Program-made: the position numbers and the translations under genes
Shown: piece after piece, positions 53,575 to 62,449 of the stretch
How positions within the stretch are numbered: the first letter of the stretch is position 1
Layout: every line of letters begins with the position of its first letter
Notes under the pieces: model-generated
What the model saw: the letters and a program-made list of their open reading frames with translations, nothing else
Databases searched by the model: none
Told to the model about the DNA's origin: nothing
Assembly: GCF_001544795.2 (NCBI RefSeq)
Contig: NZ_FCOI02000028.1
Location: 35,195-99,194, forward strand
Direction of reading: 5' to 3'
DNA: 64,000 bases
Source of the DNA: Caballeronia temeraria
GTDB taxonomy: Bacteria > Pseudomonadota > Gammaproteobacteria > Burkholderiales > Burkholderiaceae

Positions 53575-53892
53575 TCAGCGGATCGCTGCCTTGCCCGCTT
53601 CCCGCAACGGCTCCTCGTTCTCCAGCCGATACACCCACGACAGCAATTCCGCCACCGCCTGATACAAGGCGGGCGGAATATGCGCATCGAGATCGACCTG
53701 CATCAGCAGCGACACCATTTCCGGCGATTCGTGCACGTACAGCCCCGCTTCCTTCGCGCGCTGCACGATCATGTCCGCGACCATGCCGTAGCCCTTCGCG
53801 ACGACGCGCGGCGTTCCCTCGCGATTGCCCGCCTCGTAGACGAGCGCGGTCGCCTGCCTGCGCGTGTACGGCGGCTGATCCTGACCGCTCAT
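53575..53892 (-). CDS. FlhB C-terminal-like protein (EscU/YscU/HrcU family, stand-alone)
   Basis: A 105-residue protein matching only the cytoplasmic C-terminal part of FlhB: TPRVVAKGYGMVADMIVQRAKEAGLYVHESPEMV and IPPALYQAVAELLSWVYRL. The NPTH autocleavage site is absent (the matching place reads GNREGTPR). Stand-alone FlhB-C (FlhX/FhlB-type) proteins are known to partly replace the cleaved FlhB-C domain. It overlaps the FliK-like gene as ATGA. Confidence 0.85.
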   Translation of the reverse strand: MSGQDQPPYTRRQATALVYEAGNREGTPRVVAKGYGMVADMIVQRAKEAGLYVHESPEMVSLLMQVDLDAHIPPALYQAVAELLSWVYRLENEEPLREAGKAAIR

Positions 53893-55211
53893 GCTTCACT
53901 CCCATCGCCATGCGGCGAGCGGAACAGATGTTCGAGCGGCGAGCGCATCGGCTTTTTCACGGCGCTTTTCTCAGCGGAGAGCGCGAGATCGGTCGTGCCG
54001 TCCATCGAGCGCACGGACAGCGACGCCAGCGCGATGCCCGCCGCCTCCAGTTGACGCGCGAACGCGGCGCCGTCGGCGGCGAGACGGCGCGCGCCCGAGT
54101 CGCCCGCCTTGATGCGCGCGACGAGCTTCTCGCCCGACAGCACGAGCTCGGCGTCGACCGTGCCGAGCGCGGGCAGCGACAGCGTGATGCGCGTACGCCA
54201 CGCGCGTTCGTCGGCGATATCGTCGGAGGCGCGCTGATCGCGCGGCTCGCGCGCCACTTCCCATTCGAAGCGCGTGCCGGGCCACGCCTCGCCCTGCCAG
54301 CGAAACTGCTGGTTCGCGAGCACATCGAGTTGCTGGCGCACGACATTGAGCGTCGCCGGATGGATGCCCGCCGCGACCGACGCCTGCAACGCCGATTCGC
54401 GCTCGCTCGGCTGCGCGGCGTGGGCGTTCGCGCCGCCCGCCGCGCTGCCGCTCTGCGAGTTCGACAGCGCCGACGGCGACGCATCGCGCACCGACGCCGC
54501 GAGCGCGGCCGCCTGCTGCGGCGTCTGCGGCGTCGCGATCTGGCGGCCGTGGAAATCGGGCGAATCGGGTGGGATCTGCGGCGCGCGGGCATCGTCGAGA
54601 CCGGTGTCGGCGGGCGTCGCGGCGTTCGCGAAATCGAACGGCAAGGACATCGATTGCGCATCGACGCGCGCCTGCGGTTCGTTGCCGAGCGACGCCGCCG
54701 TGCGCTGGCCCGCGAGCCATTGCACCAGATGCGATTCGTAGAACAGTCCGCTTTCGTCGACGGTTTTCGCCAGCGCGCTCGCGAGCGCGGCGGCCGGCAG
54801 CGGCGGCAGATTCTGCGTCGCAGCGCGCGCGGCCGCGACGGCGGCGGCGTTGGAGGAGAAAGCGGTATCGAAGAGGCCCGTCGTGAGCGCGGCGAAGGCG
54901 CTCGCGGGGCGGGGCGGCGTCGGCCAGAGCGGAGCGTCGCTGGTCAGCGCGGGCGTCGCGCCGCCGAAGCGGGAAATCACGTCGAGCGTGCGCGCGACGC
55001 TGGAGAATGCGGCCTGCGCCGATGCCGCCGGGCCCGTTGCGCCGGCGGGCGCGCCGACGCTCTGCGGCACGTCGATCGGCGTCGTGGTCTGCCCGACGCT
55101 CGCGCCCGCGAGGCCGGCGTTGCCGACCCCGTTGGGCGCACGCAGCGCGGACATGAGGAGCTCGGTGCGGTTGGCGAGCAGCGATGCGATCGCGGTATCG
55201 AGTCCAGTCAT
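53889..55211 (-). CDS. FliK C-terminal-domain-like flagellar protein
   Basis: A 440-residue protein, rich in Ala/Pro/Ser in its first about 250 residues, with a C-terminal domain (QFRWQGEAWPGTRFEWEVAR through LEAAGIALASLSVRSMD) that looks like the FliK hook-length control domain. It is distinct from the canonical FliK at 62450-63793. Partner of the FlhB-C-like protein encoded next. The start at 55211 is preferred over 55217 because GAGG is eight bases ahead of it. Confidence 0.7.
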   Translation of the reverse strand: MTGLDTAIASLLANRTELLMSALRAPNGVGNAGLAGASVGQTTTPIDVPQSVGAPAGATGPAASAQAAFSSVARTLDVISRFGGATPALTSDAPLWPTPPRPASAFAALTTGLFDTAFSSNAAAVAAARAATQNLPPLPAAALASALAKTVDESGLFYESHLVQWLAGQRTAASLGNEPQARVDAQSMSLPFDFANAATPADTGLDDARAPQIPPDSPDFHGRQIATPQTPQQAAALAASVRDASPSALSNSQSGSAAGGANAHAAQPSERESALQASVAAGIHPATLNVVRQQLDVLANQQFRWQGEAWPGTRFEWEVAREPRDQRASDDIADERAWRTRITLSLPALGTVDAELVLSGEKLVARIKAGDSGARRLAADGAAFARQLEAAGIALASLSVRSMDGTTDLALSAEKSAVKKPMRSPLEHLFRSPHGDGSEA

Positions 55212-55266
55212 GCCCACATCCTCATAGGCGCGCGCCGGATCGTCCGGCCGCGGCGCGCGGCTGCGT

Positions 55267-55596
55267 CTAGCGCAGTCCGATCATTTTTTTCAGTACGCGG
55301 GCCGGGCTGTTGACCGTGAAGAGCGCGGACAGGCGCGCGAGGCTCGGCGAGGTCAGATCGCGGATCGCGGCGTCGTCGGCGAGAATCTTCTTCACGAGGT
55401 CCAGCTTGCGTGCACGGGCGTCATCGTCGAGATCCGAGCCCGAATCGGCTTCCTTCAGCTGATCGACCAGATCGCGATAGGTGCCCTGCAACGCCTTCAG
55501 CTCGCTCCATTCGCCGCCGCGCGCGGCCGCCAGCATCTGGCCGGACACCGCCGCAATGGCTTCGTAGTGGGCGAAATATTCTTGTGTCGTCTTCAT
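55267..55596 (-). CDS. fliT: Flagellar protein FliT
   Basis: A 109-residue small helical chaperone (MKTTQEYFAHYEAIAAVSGQML, ELKALQGTYRDLVDQLKEAD). FliT holds the filament cap FliD and in enterobacteria inhibits FlhDC. The frame reaches a TTG at 55629 and another ATG at 55620, but homologues begin near MKTTQ, so 55596 is preferred; no start has a strong ribosome site. Follows fliS closely. Confidence 0.8.
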   Translation of the reverse strand: MKTTQEYFAHYEAIAAVSGQMLAAARGGEWSELKALQGTYRDLVDQLKEADSGSDLDDDARARKLDLVKKILADDAAIRDLTSPSLARLSALFTVNSPARVLKKMIGLR

Positions 55597-55625
55597 TCTT
55601 TCGAGGCAGTCGACGCACATGCCCG

Positions 55626-56045
55626 TCAAACGGGCACGGCCGTCATTTGCGCCACTTCCGGTCCAATTCCAATCCAGGCTTCCTCGAGCGTCGCGAGCAG
55701 GTCGTCGACCTCGACGAGCATCGTCTCGTCCTGCTTCACGTTCGCCTCGAGCAGCCGGCGCGTCATATACGTGTACAGCGCGTCCAGCCGCTGCGCGATT
55801 TCGCCGCCCGCATCCTTGTTGAGCGCCTGCTGCAAGCCGCTCTCGATGATGCTGATCGCCTTGCTGATGGCCGCGCCGCGTCCGCCGACGTTGTTCTGCT
55901 GCAGATGCATGCGCGCCTGCGCGATCGCCTGACGCGCGCCCTGGTACAGCATCACGATCAGCCGGTGCGGGCTCGCTCCCATCACTCCTGTCTGCACGCC
56001 GACGCGTGCGTACGCGTTGGCTCCAGCGTGTCCTGGGGAATACAT
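55626..56045 (-). CDS. fliS: Flagellar export chaperone FliS
   Basis: A 139-residue FliS that keeps flagellin from polymerising in the cytoplasm. YARVGVQTGVMGASPHRLIVMLYQGA and the helices LDALYTYMTRRLLEANVKQDE are characteristic. The ATG at 56045 has AAGGAGAACCGAG ahead; a longer frame to 56090 is rejected. Preceded by a sigma-28 promoter about 150 bases upstream. Confidence 0.95.
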   Translation of the reverse strand: MYSPGHAGANAYARVGVQTGVMGASPHRLIVMLYQGARQAIAQARMHLQQNNVGGRGAAISKAISIIESGLQQALNKDAGGEIAQRLDALYTYMTRRLLEANVKQDETMLVEVDDLLATLEEAWIGIGPEVAQMTAVPV

Positions 56046-56201
56046 CTCTCGGTTCTCCTTGTGCGATGCCGCAGCGTCCGCGGGTTTCATGCGGACGCCG
56101 TGCCTCTCGTCCTGATGCGGGTGATTCCGGTCAAACCGGTGCAGGCGAGCGTGCCGCCCGCCGAAGCGGGCGAACCATCGTTCGCCGTGCCGTTACCGGG
56201 G

Positions 56202-56228
56202 TTATCGGAAAAGCGCGGAAAAGCTTTA
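56202..56228 (-). promoter_or_regulatory. Sigma-28 (FliA) promoter of fliS
   Basis: On the minus strand TAAAGCTT, 11 bases, then TCCGATAA: both boxes and the spacing match the FliA consensus (TAAAGTTT-N11-GCCGATAA) with few mismatches. It fits late-class expression of fliS-fliT and the genes after them. Confidence 0.8.
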
Positions 56229-56285
56229 GGACTCAAGGCTCCAGGGCGAATCGCAGCAATCGAGGGCGGGATCGCGAAAGTGGCG

Positions 56286-56660
56286 TCAGACGGAGATCTG
56301 CATGATGTCGTTGTAGGCCGAAACGAGCTTGTTGCGGACCTGCAGGCCGAACTGCATGCCGACGTTCGCCTTCTGCATGTCGACCATCACGTCGTTGAGC
56401 GAGACGTTCGGCGCGCCGATCTCGAACGCGTGCGCCTCGCCGAGCGCCTTGGTCTGGTTGTCGCTGATCTTGTCGATGGACGATTTCAGCGCGTCGGCGA
56501 AGCTGGTCGCGCTCGCCGCGCCCGATGTCCCGCTCTGCCCCAAGACGGCGCCCGACGCGACGGTCGCGGCGCCCGCAGCGCCGGTGCCGCCTGCGGCTTG
56601 CGACGCCATCGACTGAATGGCCGACAGAGCCGAGGAAAGCGGATTGATCGGAAAGTTCAT
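56286..56660 (-). CDS. fliE: Flagellar hook-basal body protein FliE
   Basis: A 124-residue protein, Ala/Ser-rich N-terminus and a conserved C-terminal FliE domain (FADALKSSIDKISDNQTKALGEAHAFE, LNDVMVDMQKANVGMQFGLQVRNKLVSAYNDIMQISV). FliE joins the MS ring to the rod. The start at 56660 has GGAG nine bases ahead. Divergent from fliF. Confidence 0.93.
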   Translation of the reverse strand: MNFPINPLSSALSAIQSMASQAAGGTGAAGAATVASGAVLGQSGTSGAASATSFADALKSSIDKISDNQTKALGEAHAFEIGAPNVSLNDVMVDMQKANVGMQFGLQVRNKLVSAYNDIMQISV

Positions 56661-56932
56661 GTTGACTCCGGATGACAGGAATAAACCGGTGCCGCTCGTC
56701 GCGGAAACCCGATGCTCGGGCCGCATTTGCGGAGGTTCACCGAGTACGAAAAAGATTAGCAGCCGGCGATTTTTCAAAGCGCGGGAAGAACGGGGAAAAC
56801 CCCGCTCTATTCACCGAATCGACTTGCAATCTTCTGCGGATAATCCCCATCGTGAAAAGTCCTCCACCGCCGCTTACATGGAAAGCGGGAAGCGGCGGGA
56901 GGAGAACCCAGGATTCGGAGCTTCGACGCTAA
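56661..56932. promoter_or_regulatory. Divergent fliE-fliF promoter region
   Basis: Separates fliE (minus) from fliFGHIJK (plus). In related bacteria these are FlhDC-dependent. No confident sigma-28 or sigma-54 box was seen; GGAG at 56917-56920 is a distant ribosome site for fliF. Confidence 0.4.
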
Positions 56933-58723
56933 ATGGAAACGCCCAACAACTCACTCATTACGCCAGACGCCAGAATGGGCCTGGCAGGCGCACAGCCGGG
57001 CGCGGCCGGAACAGCCGCCGCGGGCGCCGGCCTCGCGGGTGGCACGGGCGCCGATTTCGGCGGTTTCGCGCAGCGCGTGCCGATGCTCAACCAGTTCCGC
57101 TCGAATCCGCGCGTGCCGCTCATCGTGGCCGTCGCGATTCTGGTGATGGTGGTCGCGGGCCTCGTCATGTGGTCGCGCCAGCCGGACTATCGCGTCCTCT
57201 TCTCCAATCTCTCCGACCGGGACGGCGGCGCAATCGTTGCCGCGCTCCAGCAGGGCAACATTCCCTACAAGCTCTCCGACGGCGGCGGCGCCATTCTCGT
57301 GCCGGGCGAGCAGGTTCACGAAACGCGTCTGCGTCTCGCGAGCCAGGGCTTGCCGAAGAGCGGCTCGGTCGGCTTCGAACTGATGGACAACCAGAAGTTC
57401 GGCATCAGCCAGTTCGCCGAGCAGGTCAACTATCAGCGCGCGCTGGAAGGCGAACTTGAGCGCACGATCGGTTCGATTTCGTCGGTGAAGTCGGCGCGCG
57501 TGCATCTGGCGATTCCGAAGCCGAGCGTCTTCGTACGCGACAAGGAACTGCCGACCGCCTCCGTCATGGTCAATCTGTATCCCGGCCGCGTGCTCGACGA
57601 AGGCCAGGTGGTCGCGATCGCGCACATGGTGGCGTCGGGCGTGGCGGACATGCCGGTGAAGAACGTCAATATCGTCGATCAGGACGGCAACCTGCTGACG
57701 AGCCAGAGCGCCGCAAATGGCCTCGACGCGTCGCAACTGAAGTATGTGCAGCAGATCGAGCACAACACGCAAAAGCGCATCGACGCGATCCTGGCGCCCT
57801 TGTTCGGCGCCGGCAACGCCCGCTCGCAGGTGAGCGCCGACATCGACTTTTCGAAGCTGGAGCAGACCGCCGAAAGCTATGGCCCGAACGGCAACCCGCA
57901 GAGCACGGCGATCCGCAGCCAGCAGTCGAGCGAATCGAGCGAATCCGGCGGCGGCAGCATCGGCGGCGTGCCGGGCGCGCTGTCGAACCAGCCGCCGCAG
58001 CCGGCGTCCGCGCCGGTCGATGCAGCGGCATCGGGCGCGGCGGGTGCATCGGCGAAAACGGGTCCGCAGAACCAGCGCAAGGACACGACGACGAACTACG
58101 AAGTGGATCGCACCGTGCGCCACTACGAGCAGGCGACGGGCGGCATCAAGCGCCTGTCCGTGGCGGTGGTCGTGAACTACGAGAAGAAGGTCGACGCGAA
58201 GGGCAACGTCACGATGACGCCGCTCGCCGCCGACAAGCTCGCGCAGGTCCAGCAGCTCGTGAAGGACGCGATGGGCTTCGACGACAAGCGCGGCGACTCG
58301 GTGAACGTCGTGAACAGCGCGTTCTCCGCCGACCTGAACGCGACGCCGGACGTGCCGTGGTGGAAGACGCCGGAATCGATCGGCATGGCGATCCAGGCGG
58401 CGAAGTATCTGGGCATCGGCATCGTGGCGCTGTTCCTGTACTTCAGCATGGTGAAGCCGGCGATGCGCCGCGCCTTCCCGCCGCCGCCGGAAGCCGCGCC
58501 CACGCTGGCCGCGCCGGACGAGCTTTCGCTGCTCGACGGCCCGTCGCTCGACGGCGGCACGAAGAAGGAAGACGAAGACAAGGATGCCGAGGTGAGTCTC
58601 CTCGGTCATGAAAGCAAGAAAGCCAAATTCGATCGCAATCTCGACTACGCGCGCATGGTGGCGCGTCAGGACGCGAGAATCGTTGCGACGGTCGTAAAGA
58701 ACTGGGTGTCCGATGAACGCTGA
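56933..58723 (+). CDS. fliF: Flagellar MS-ring protein FliF
   Basis: A 596-residue protein forming the MS ring of the basal body. TM1 is at about residues 60-82 (RVPLIVAVAILVMVVAGLVMW) and TM2 near 475-495 (YLGIGIVALFLYFSMV). Between lie the ring-building motifs (YRVLFSNLSDRDGG, ETRLRLASQGLPKSGSVGFE, FAEQVNYQRALEGELERTI). The C-terminal cytoplasmic tail binds FliG. Overlaps fliG by 11 bases. Confidence 0.96.
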   Translation: METPNNSLITPDARMGLAGAQPGAAGTAAAGAGLAGGTGADFGGFAQRVPMLNQFRSNPRVPLIVAVAILVMVVAGLVMWSRQPDYRVLFSNLSDRDGGAIVAALQQGNIPYKLSDGGGAILVPGEQVHETRLRLASQGLPKSGSVGFELMDNQKFGISQFAEQVNYQRALEGELERTIGSISSVKSARVHLAIPKPSVFVRDKELPTASVMVNLYPGRVLDEGQVVAIAHMVASGVADMPVKNVNIVDQDGNLLTSQSAANGLDASQLKYVQQIEHNTQKRIDAILAPLFGAGNARSQVSADIDFSKLEQTAESYGPNGNPQSTAIRSQQSSESSESGGGSIGGVPGALSNQPPQPASAPVDAAASGAAGASAKTGPQNQRKDTTTNYEVDRTVRHYEQATGGIKRLSVAVVVNYEKKVDAKGNVTMTPLAADKLAQVQQLVKDAMGFDDKRGDSVNVVNSAFSADLNATPDVPWWKTPESIGMAIQAAKYLGIGIVALFLYFSMVKPAMRRAFPPPPEAAPTLAAPDELSLLDGPSLDGGTKKEDEDKDAEVSLLGHESKKAKFDRNLDYARMVARQDARIVATVVKNWVSDER

Positions 58724-59708
58724 AGGCCTGAACAAAGCCGCTCTCCTCCTGATGTCGATCGGTGAGGAAGAAGCCGCCGAAGTTTTCAAATTTCTCGCGC
58801 CGCGCGAGGTGCAGAAGATCGGCGCAACGATGGCGGCACTGAAAAACGTGACGCGCGAGCAACTCGACAACGTGCTGACCGAATTCGTGAGCGAAGCGGA
58901 GCAGCACACCGCGCTGTCGCTCGATTCGAGCGAGTACATCCGCTCGGTGCTGACGAAGGCGCTCGGCGAGACCAAGGCCGGCGCGCTGATCGACCGTATC
59001 CTGCAAGGCAGCGATACGAGCGGCATCGAAGGTCTGAAGTGGATGGACTCGGGCGCGGTCGCGGAACTCATCAAGAACGAGCATCCGCAGATCATCGCGA
59101 CGATTCTCGTGCACCTGGACCGCGATCAGGCGTCGGAAATCGTGTCGCTGCTGACCGAGCGCCTGCGCAACGACGTGCTCCTGCGCATCGCGACGCTCGA
59201 CGGCATTCAGCCCGCCGCGCTGCGCGAACTCGACGACGTGCTGACGACGCTCCTTTCCGGCAGCGACAACCTGAAGCGCGCGCCGATGGGCGGCATCCGC
59301 ACGGCGGCCGAGATTCTCAACTTCATGTCGAGCAATCACGAGGAAGGCGTCATCGCGAACGTGCGCGAGTATGACGCGGAGCTGGCGCAGAAGATCATCG
59401 ACCAGATGTTCGTGTTCGAGAACCTGCTCGACCTGGAAGACCGCGCGATCCAGTTGCTGCTCAAGGAAGTGGAGTCGGAGACGCTGATCGTGTCGCTGAA
59501 GGGCGCGCAGCCGGCGCTGCGTCAGAAGTTCCTGTCGAACATGTCGCAGCGCGCGGCCGAACTGCTCGCGGAAGACCTCGATTCGCGCGGTCCGGTGCGC
59601 GTGTCGGAAGTCGAGCAGCAGCAGCGCAAGATTCTCCAGATCGTCCGCAATCTCGCGGAAAACGGCCAGATCCAGCTAGGCGGCAAGGCGGAGGATGCCT
59701 ATGTCTGA
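58713..59708 (+). CDS. fliG: Flagellar motor switch protein FliG
   Basis: A 331-residue FliG. N-terminal domain LNKAALLLMSIGEEEAAEVFKFL binds FliF; the middle domain has EHPQIIATILVHLDRDQASEI with EHPQ typical; the C-terminal torque domain has MFVFENLLDLEDRAIQLLLKEVESETL with the charged residues that face the stator. Its start overlaps the fliF end, which couples translation. Confidence 0.97.
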   Translation: MNAEGLNKAALLLMSIGEEEAAEVFKFLAPREVQKIGATMAALKNVTREQLDNVLTEFVSEAEQHTALSLDSSEYIRSVLTKALGETKAGALIDRILQGSDTSGIEGLKWMDSGAVAELIKNEHPQIIATILVHLDRDQASEIVSLLTERLRNDVLLRIATLDGIQPAALRELDDVLTTLLSGSDNLKRAPMGGIRTAAEILNFMSSNHEEGVIANVREYDAELAQKIIDQMFVFENLLDLEDRAIQLLLKEVESETLIVSLKGAQPALRQKFLSNMSQRAAELLAEDLDSRGPVRVSEVEQQQRKILQIVRNLAENGQIQLGGKAEDAYV

Positions 59709-60375
59709 TGCCCGCGCGCAGAAGGCTCCGGTCTCGGCGTATCAGCGCTGGGAAATGGCGTCGTTCGATCCCGTCGAAATCAAGGTCGACAACAGCGCGG
59801 CGGAACAGGCCGCGCTCGAAGCGCACCTGCGCCGCGTCGAGGACGACGCGTATCAGCAAGGGCTCGCGAAGGGTCACGTCGCGGGGCAGGCGCTCGGTTA
59901 TCAGGCTGGTTACGAGCAAGGCCAGGCGAAGGGTTTCGAGGACGGCCGCAAGGAAGCGCTGGCGGAGGCCGCGCGTCTCGCCGATATCGCCGATGCGTTC
60001 AAGACCGCGCTGCTCGCCGCCGATGCGGCCATCGCGGAATCGCTCGCGGAACTCGCCGTCGATATCGCGCAGCAGGTCGTGCGCCAGCATCTCGCGCTCG
60101 ATCCGACGGCGCTCGTCGCCGTGGCGCGTGAGGTGATCGCCGCCGAGCCGGAGCTGTCCGGCGCGCCGACGCTCATCGTGAATCCCGCCGATTTGCCGAT
60201 CGTCGATGCCTATCTGAAGGACGAACTCGAGGCCGCCGGCTGGACCGTGCGCCCCGATCCGGAAGTCGAGCGCGGCGGCTGCAAGGCGCACGCGGCGACC
60301 GGCGAAATGGACGCGACCAACGTGTCGCGCTGGGAACGCGTCGTGGCCGCATTGGGGAGAAACAAGCCGTGGTAA
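59701..60375 (+). CDS. fliH: Flagellar assembly protein FliH
   Basis: A 224-residue regulator of the export ATPase FliI. It has the glycine-repeat-bearing helix (QGLAKGHVAGQALGYQAGYEQGQAKGFEDGR, many GxxxG steps) typical of FliH, and a C-terminal domain with DPTALVAVAREVIAAEP. The ATG at 59701 has GGAGG six bases ahead, better than 59695. It overlaps fliG and fliI. Confidence 0.93.
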   Translation: MSDARAQKAPVSAYQRWEMASFDPVEIKVDNSAAEQAALEAHLRRVEDDAYQQGLAKGHVAGQALGYQAGYEQGQAKGFEDGRKEALAEAARLADIADAFKTALLAADAAIAESLAELAVDIAQQVVRQHLALDPTALVAVAREVIAAEPELSGAPTLIVNPADLPIVDAYLKDELEAAGWTVRPDPEVERGGCKAHAATGEMDATNVSRWERVVAALGRNKPW

Positions 60376-61895
60376 ATCAACGCATCACGCAGGACGGCCT
60401 GAGCGAACTCGAACAGGAACTCGCGCGCGCGTCGTTCGGCCCGCTCGCCGCCGACGACGACTTCGACACCGAATCGCCCGACGAACTCGCCGCGCGCACC
60501 ATCGCCGAACTCGCCGATATCGCGGGCAATCCGCACATCGACACGTGGCGCGACAAGCTCGACGCGCTCAAGTCGCGCAACGCCATCGCGAAGCCGCTGC
60601 GCTCGTGCGGCCGTCTCACGCGCGCCGCCGGTCTCGTGCTGGAAGCGGTCGGCCTGAAGATGGGCGTCGGCTCCGAGTGCATGATCGAGTTGCCGCCGGG
60701 CAGCGCGATTCCGACCGCCGAAGCCGAAGTCGTCGGCTTCGCGGGCGACAAGCTCTTTCTCATGCCGACGACCGAAGTCGCCGGCCTGTTGCCGGGCGCG
60801 CGCGTCTATCCGCTCGAAAGCGCGCCGATCAACGATCCGATGGCGGGCGCGAAGCGTCTGCCGGTCGGCTGGGAAATGCTCGGCCGCGTGGTCGATGCCT
60901 CCGGCCGTCCGCTCGACGGACTCGGCCCGCTCGGCGCCAAGGTCGATGCCCCGCTGGCGGGTCCGGTCATCAATCCGCTGAATCGCGAGCCGATCAGCAA
61001 GGTGCTCGACGTCGGCGTGCGCGCGATCAACTCGCTGCTCACCGTCGGACGCGGTCAGCGCATGGGCCTGTTCGCGGGCTCGGGCGTCGGCAAGTCGGTG
61101 CTGCTCGGCACGATGGCGCGCTACACGAGCGCGGAAGTGATCGTGATCGGGCTGATCGGCGAACGTGGCCGCGAAGTAAAGGAATTCATCGAGCAGATTC
61201 TGGGCGAGGACGGTCTCGCGCGCTCGGTCGTCGTAGCCGCGCCAGCGGACGTGTCGCCCGTTTTGCGGATGCAGGCCGCCGCGTACACGACCTCGCTCGC
61301 CGAGTATTTCCGCGATCAGGGCAAGCACGTGCTGATGCTGATGGATTCGCTCACGCGCTACGCGATGGCCCAGCGCGAGATCGCGCTTGCGATCGGCGAG
61401 CCGCCTGCGACGAAGGGTTATCCGCCGTCGGTGTTCGCGAAGCTGCCGGCGCTCGTCGAGCGCACGGGCAACGGTCCGGAAGGCGGCGGCTCGATCACGG
61501 CGTTCTACACCGTGCTCACCGAAGGCGACGACCAGCAAGACCCGATCGCCGATTCGGCGCGCGCGATTCTCGACGGCCATATCGTGCTGAACCGCTCGCT
61601 CGCCGAAGCGGGACATTACCCGGCCATCGACATCGAACAGTCGATCAGCCGCGTGATGACCTCGATCATCGACGACAAGCATCTGGAGCGCGTGCGTCTC
61701 TTCAAGCAGATGCTTTCGCGTTATCAGCGCAACAAGGATCTGATCAACGTGGGCGCGTATTCGAGCGGCCGCGACCAGCTGCTCGACCGCGCGATCGCGC
61801 TGTATCCGCGCATGGAGTCCTTCCTGCAGCAAGGCTTTCGGGAAGAGGCGCCGTTCGAGCCGAGCATCGAAATGTTGAATCAACTGTTCGAATAA
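60369..61895 (+). CDS. fliI: Flagellum-specific ATP synthase FliI
   Basis: A 508-residue ATPase of the flagellar type III export apparatus, related to F1-beta. Walker A is FAGSGVGKSVLLG, Walker B area VLMLMDSLTRYAMAQREIALA, with GEPPATKGYPPSVFAKLPALVER. The GTG start at 60369 overlaps the fliH end by 7 bases. Somewhat longer N-terminus than in E. coli (about 50 extra residues). Confidence 0.96.
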   Translation: MVNQRITQDGLSELEQELARASFGPLAADDDFDTESPDELAARTIAELADIAGNPHIDTWRDKLDALKSRNAIAKPLRSCGRLTRAAGLVLEAVGLKMGVGSECMIELPPGSAIPTAEAEVVGFAGDKLFLMPTTEVAGLLPGARVYPLESAPINDPMAGAKRLPVGWEMLGRVVDASGRPLDGLGPLGAKVDAPLAGPVINPLNREPISKVLDVGVRAINSLLTVGRGQRMGLFAGSGVGKSVLLGTMARYTSAEVIVIGLIGERGREVKEFIEQILGEDGLARSVVVAAPADVSPVLRMQAAAYTTSLAEYFRDQGKHVLMLMDSLTRYAMAQREIALAIGEPPATKGYPPSVFAKLPALVERTGNGPEGGGSITAFYTVLTEGDDQQDPIADSARAILDGHIVLNRSLAEAGHYPAIDIEQSISRVMTSIIDDKHLERVRLFKQMLSRYQRNKDLINVGAYSSGRDQLLDRAIALYPRMESFLQQGFREEAPFEPSIEMLNQLFE

Positions 61896-61960
61896 TTTTC
61901 GACTAGTATCCGAAGCATTCATCAGAAGAACGCCAAAAGACCATACGGGACCGCCACGCC

Positions 61961-62416
61961 ATGTCGAAGAATCTGCCGATCAACACCCTCATCGAACTCG
62001 CCGAAGAGGAACTGGATGCCGCCGCCAAGAAGCTCGGCAAGCTTCAGCAGGAAAGAGACGAGATCGAGACGCAGCTGAACTCGCTCGTGACTTACCGCGA
62101 CGAATATCACGCGCGCTTCACGGCATCGGCGCAGGAAGGCACGACGGCGCAGACGCTGCGTAACTTCCAGGCGTTCGTCGATACGCTCGACAACGCCATC
62201 GCGCAACAGCGCACGGCGCTGCTCATGGCCGATCAGCGCATCGAGGCGGCGAAACCCGACTGGCGTCTCAAGAAACAGAAGCTCGGCAGTTACGAAGTGC
62301 TGGCCGCGCGCGGCGAGGCGATGCTCGCGAAGAAAGCCGCGCGCGTCGAACAGCGCGAATCCGACGAACACGCCGCCAAGGTGCTGCGCATGCGCGCCGA
62401 GCGGGCTTCGTCGTAA
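61961..62416 (+). CDS. fliJ: Flagellar export protein FliJ
   Basis: A 151-residue helical, coiled-coil protein (IELAEEELDAAAKKLGKLQQERDEIETQLNSL; EAKPDW-like kink at IEAAKPDW). FliJ links the ATPase ring to the export gate. 65 bases after fliI. Confidence 0.92.
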   Translation: MSKNLPINTLIELAEEELDAAAKKLGKLQQERDEIETQLNSLVTYRDEYHARFTASAQEGTTAQTLRNFQAFVDTLDNAIAQQRTALLMADQRIEAAKPDWRLKKQKLGSYEVLAARGEAMLAKKAARVEQRESDEHAAKVLRMRAERASS

Positions 62417-62449
62417 TCCATTCATCGATTTATCCAGAGGCTCATCAGC

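Noticed and set aside
52002..55313. An 1103-residue plus-strand frame
   Set aside because: Runs in an alternative frame through the AidB-like gene and antisense to fliK-like genes; Arg/Ala-rich, no motifs: a high-GC shadow.
56951..59095. A 714-residue minus-strand frame opposite fliF and fliG
   Set aside because: Antisense to two certain genes, His/Arg-rich composition, no domains.
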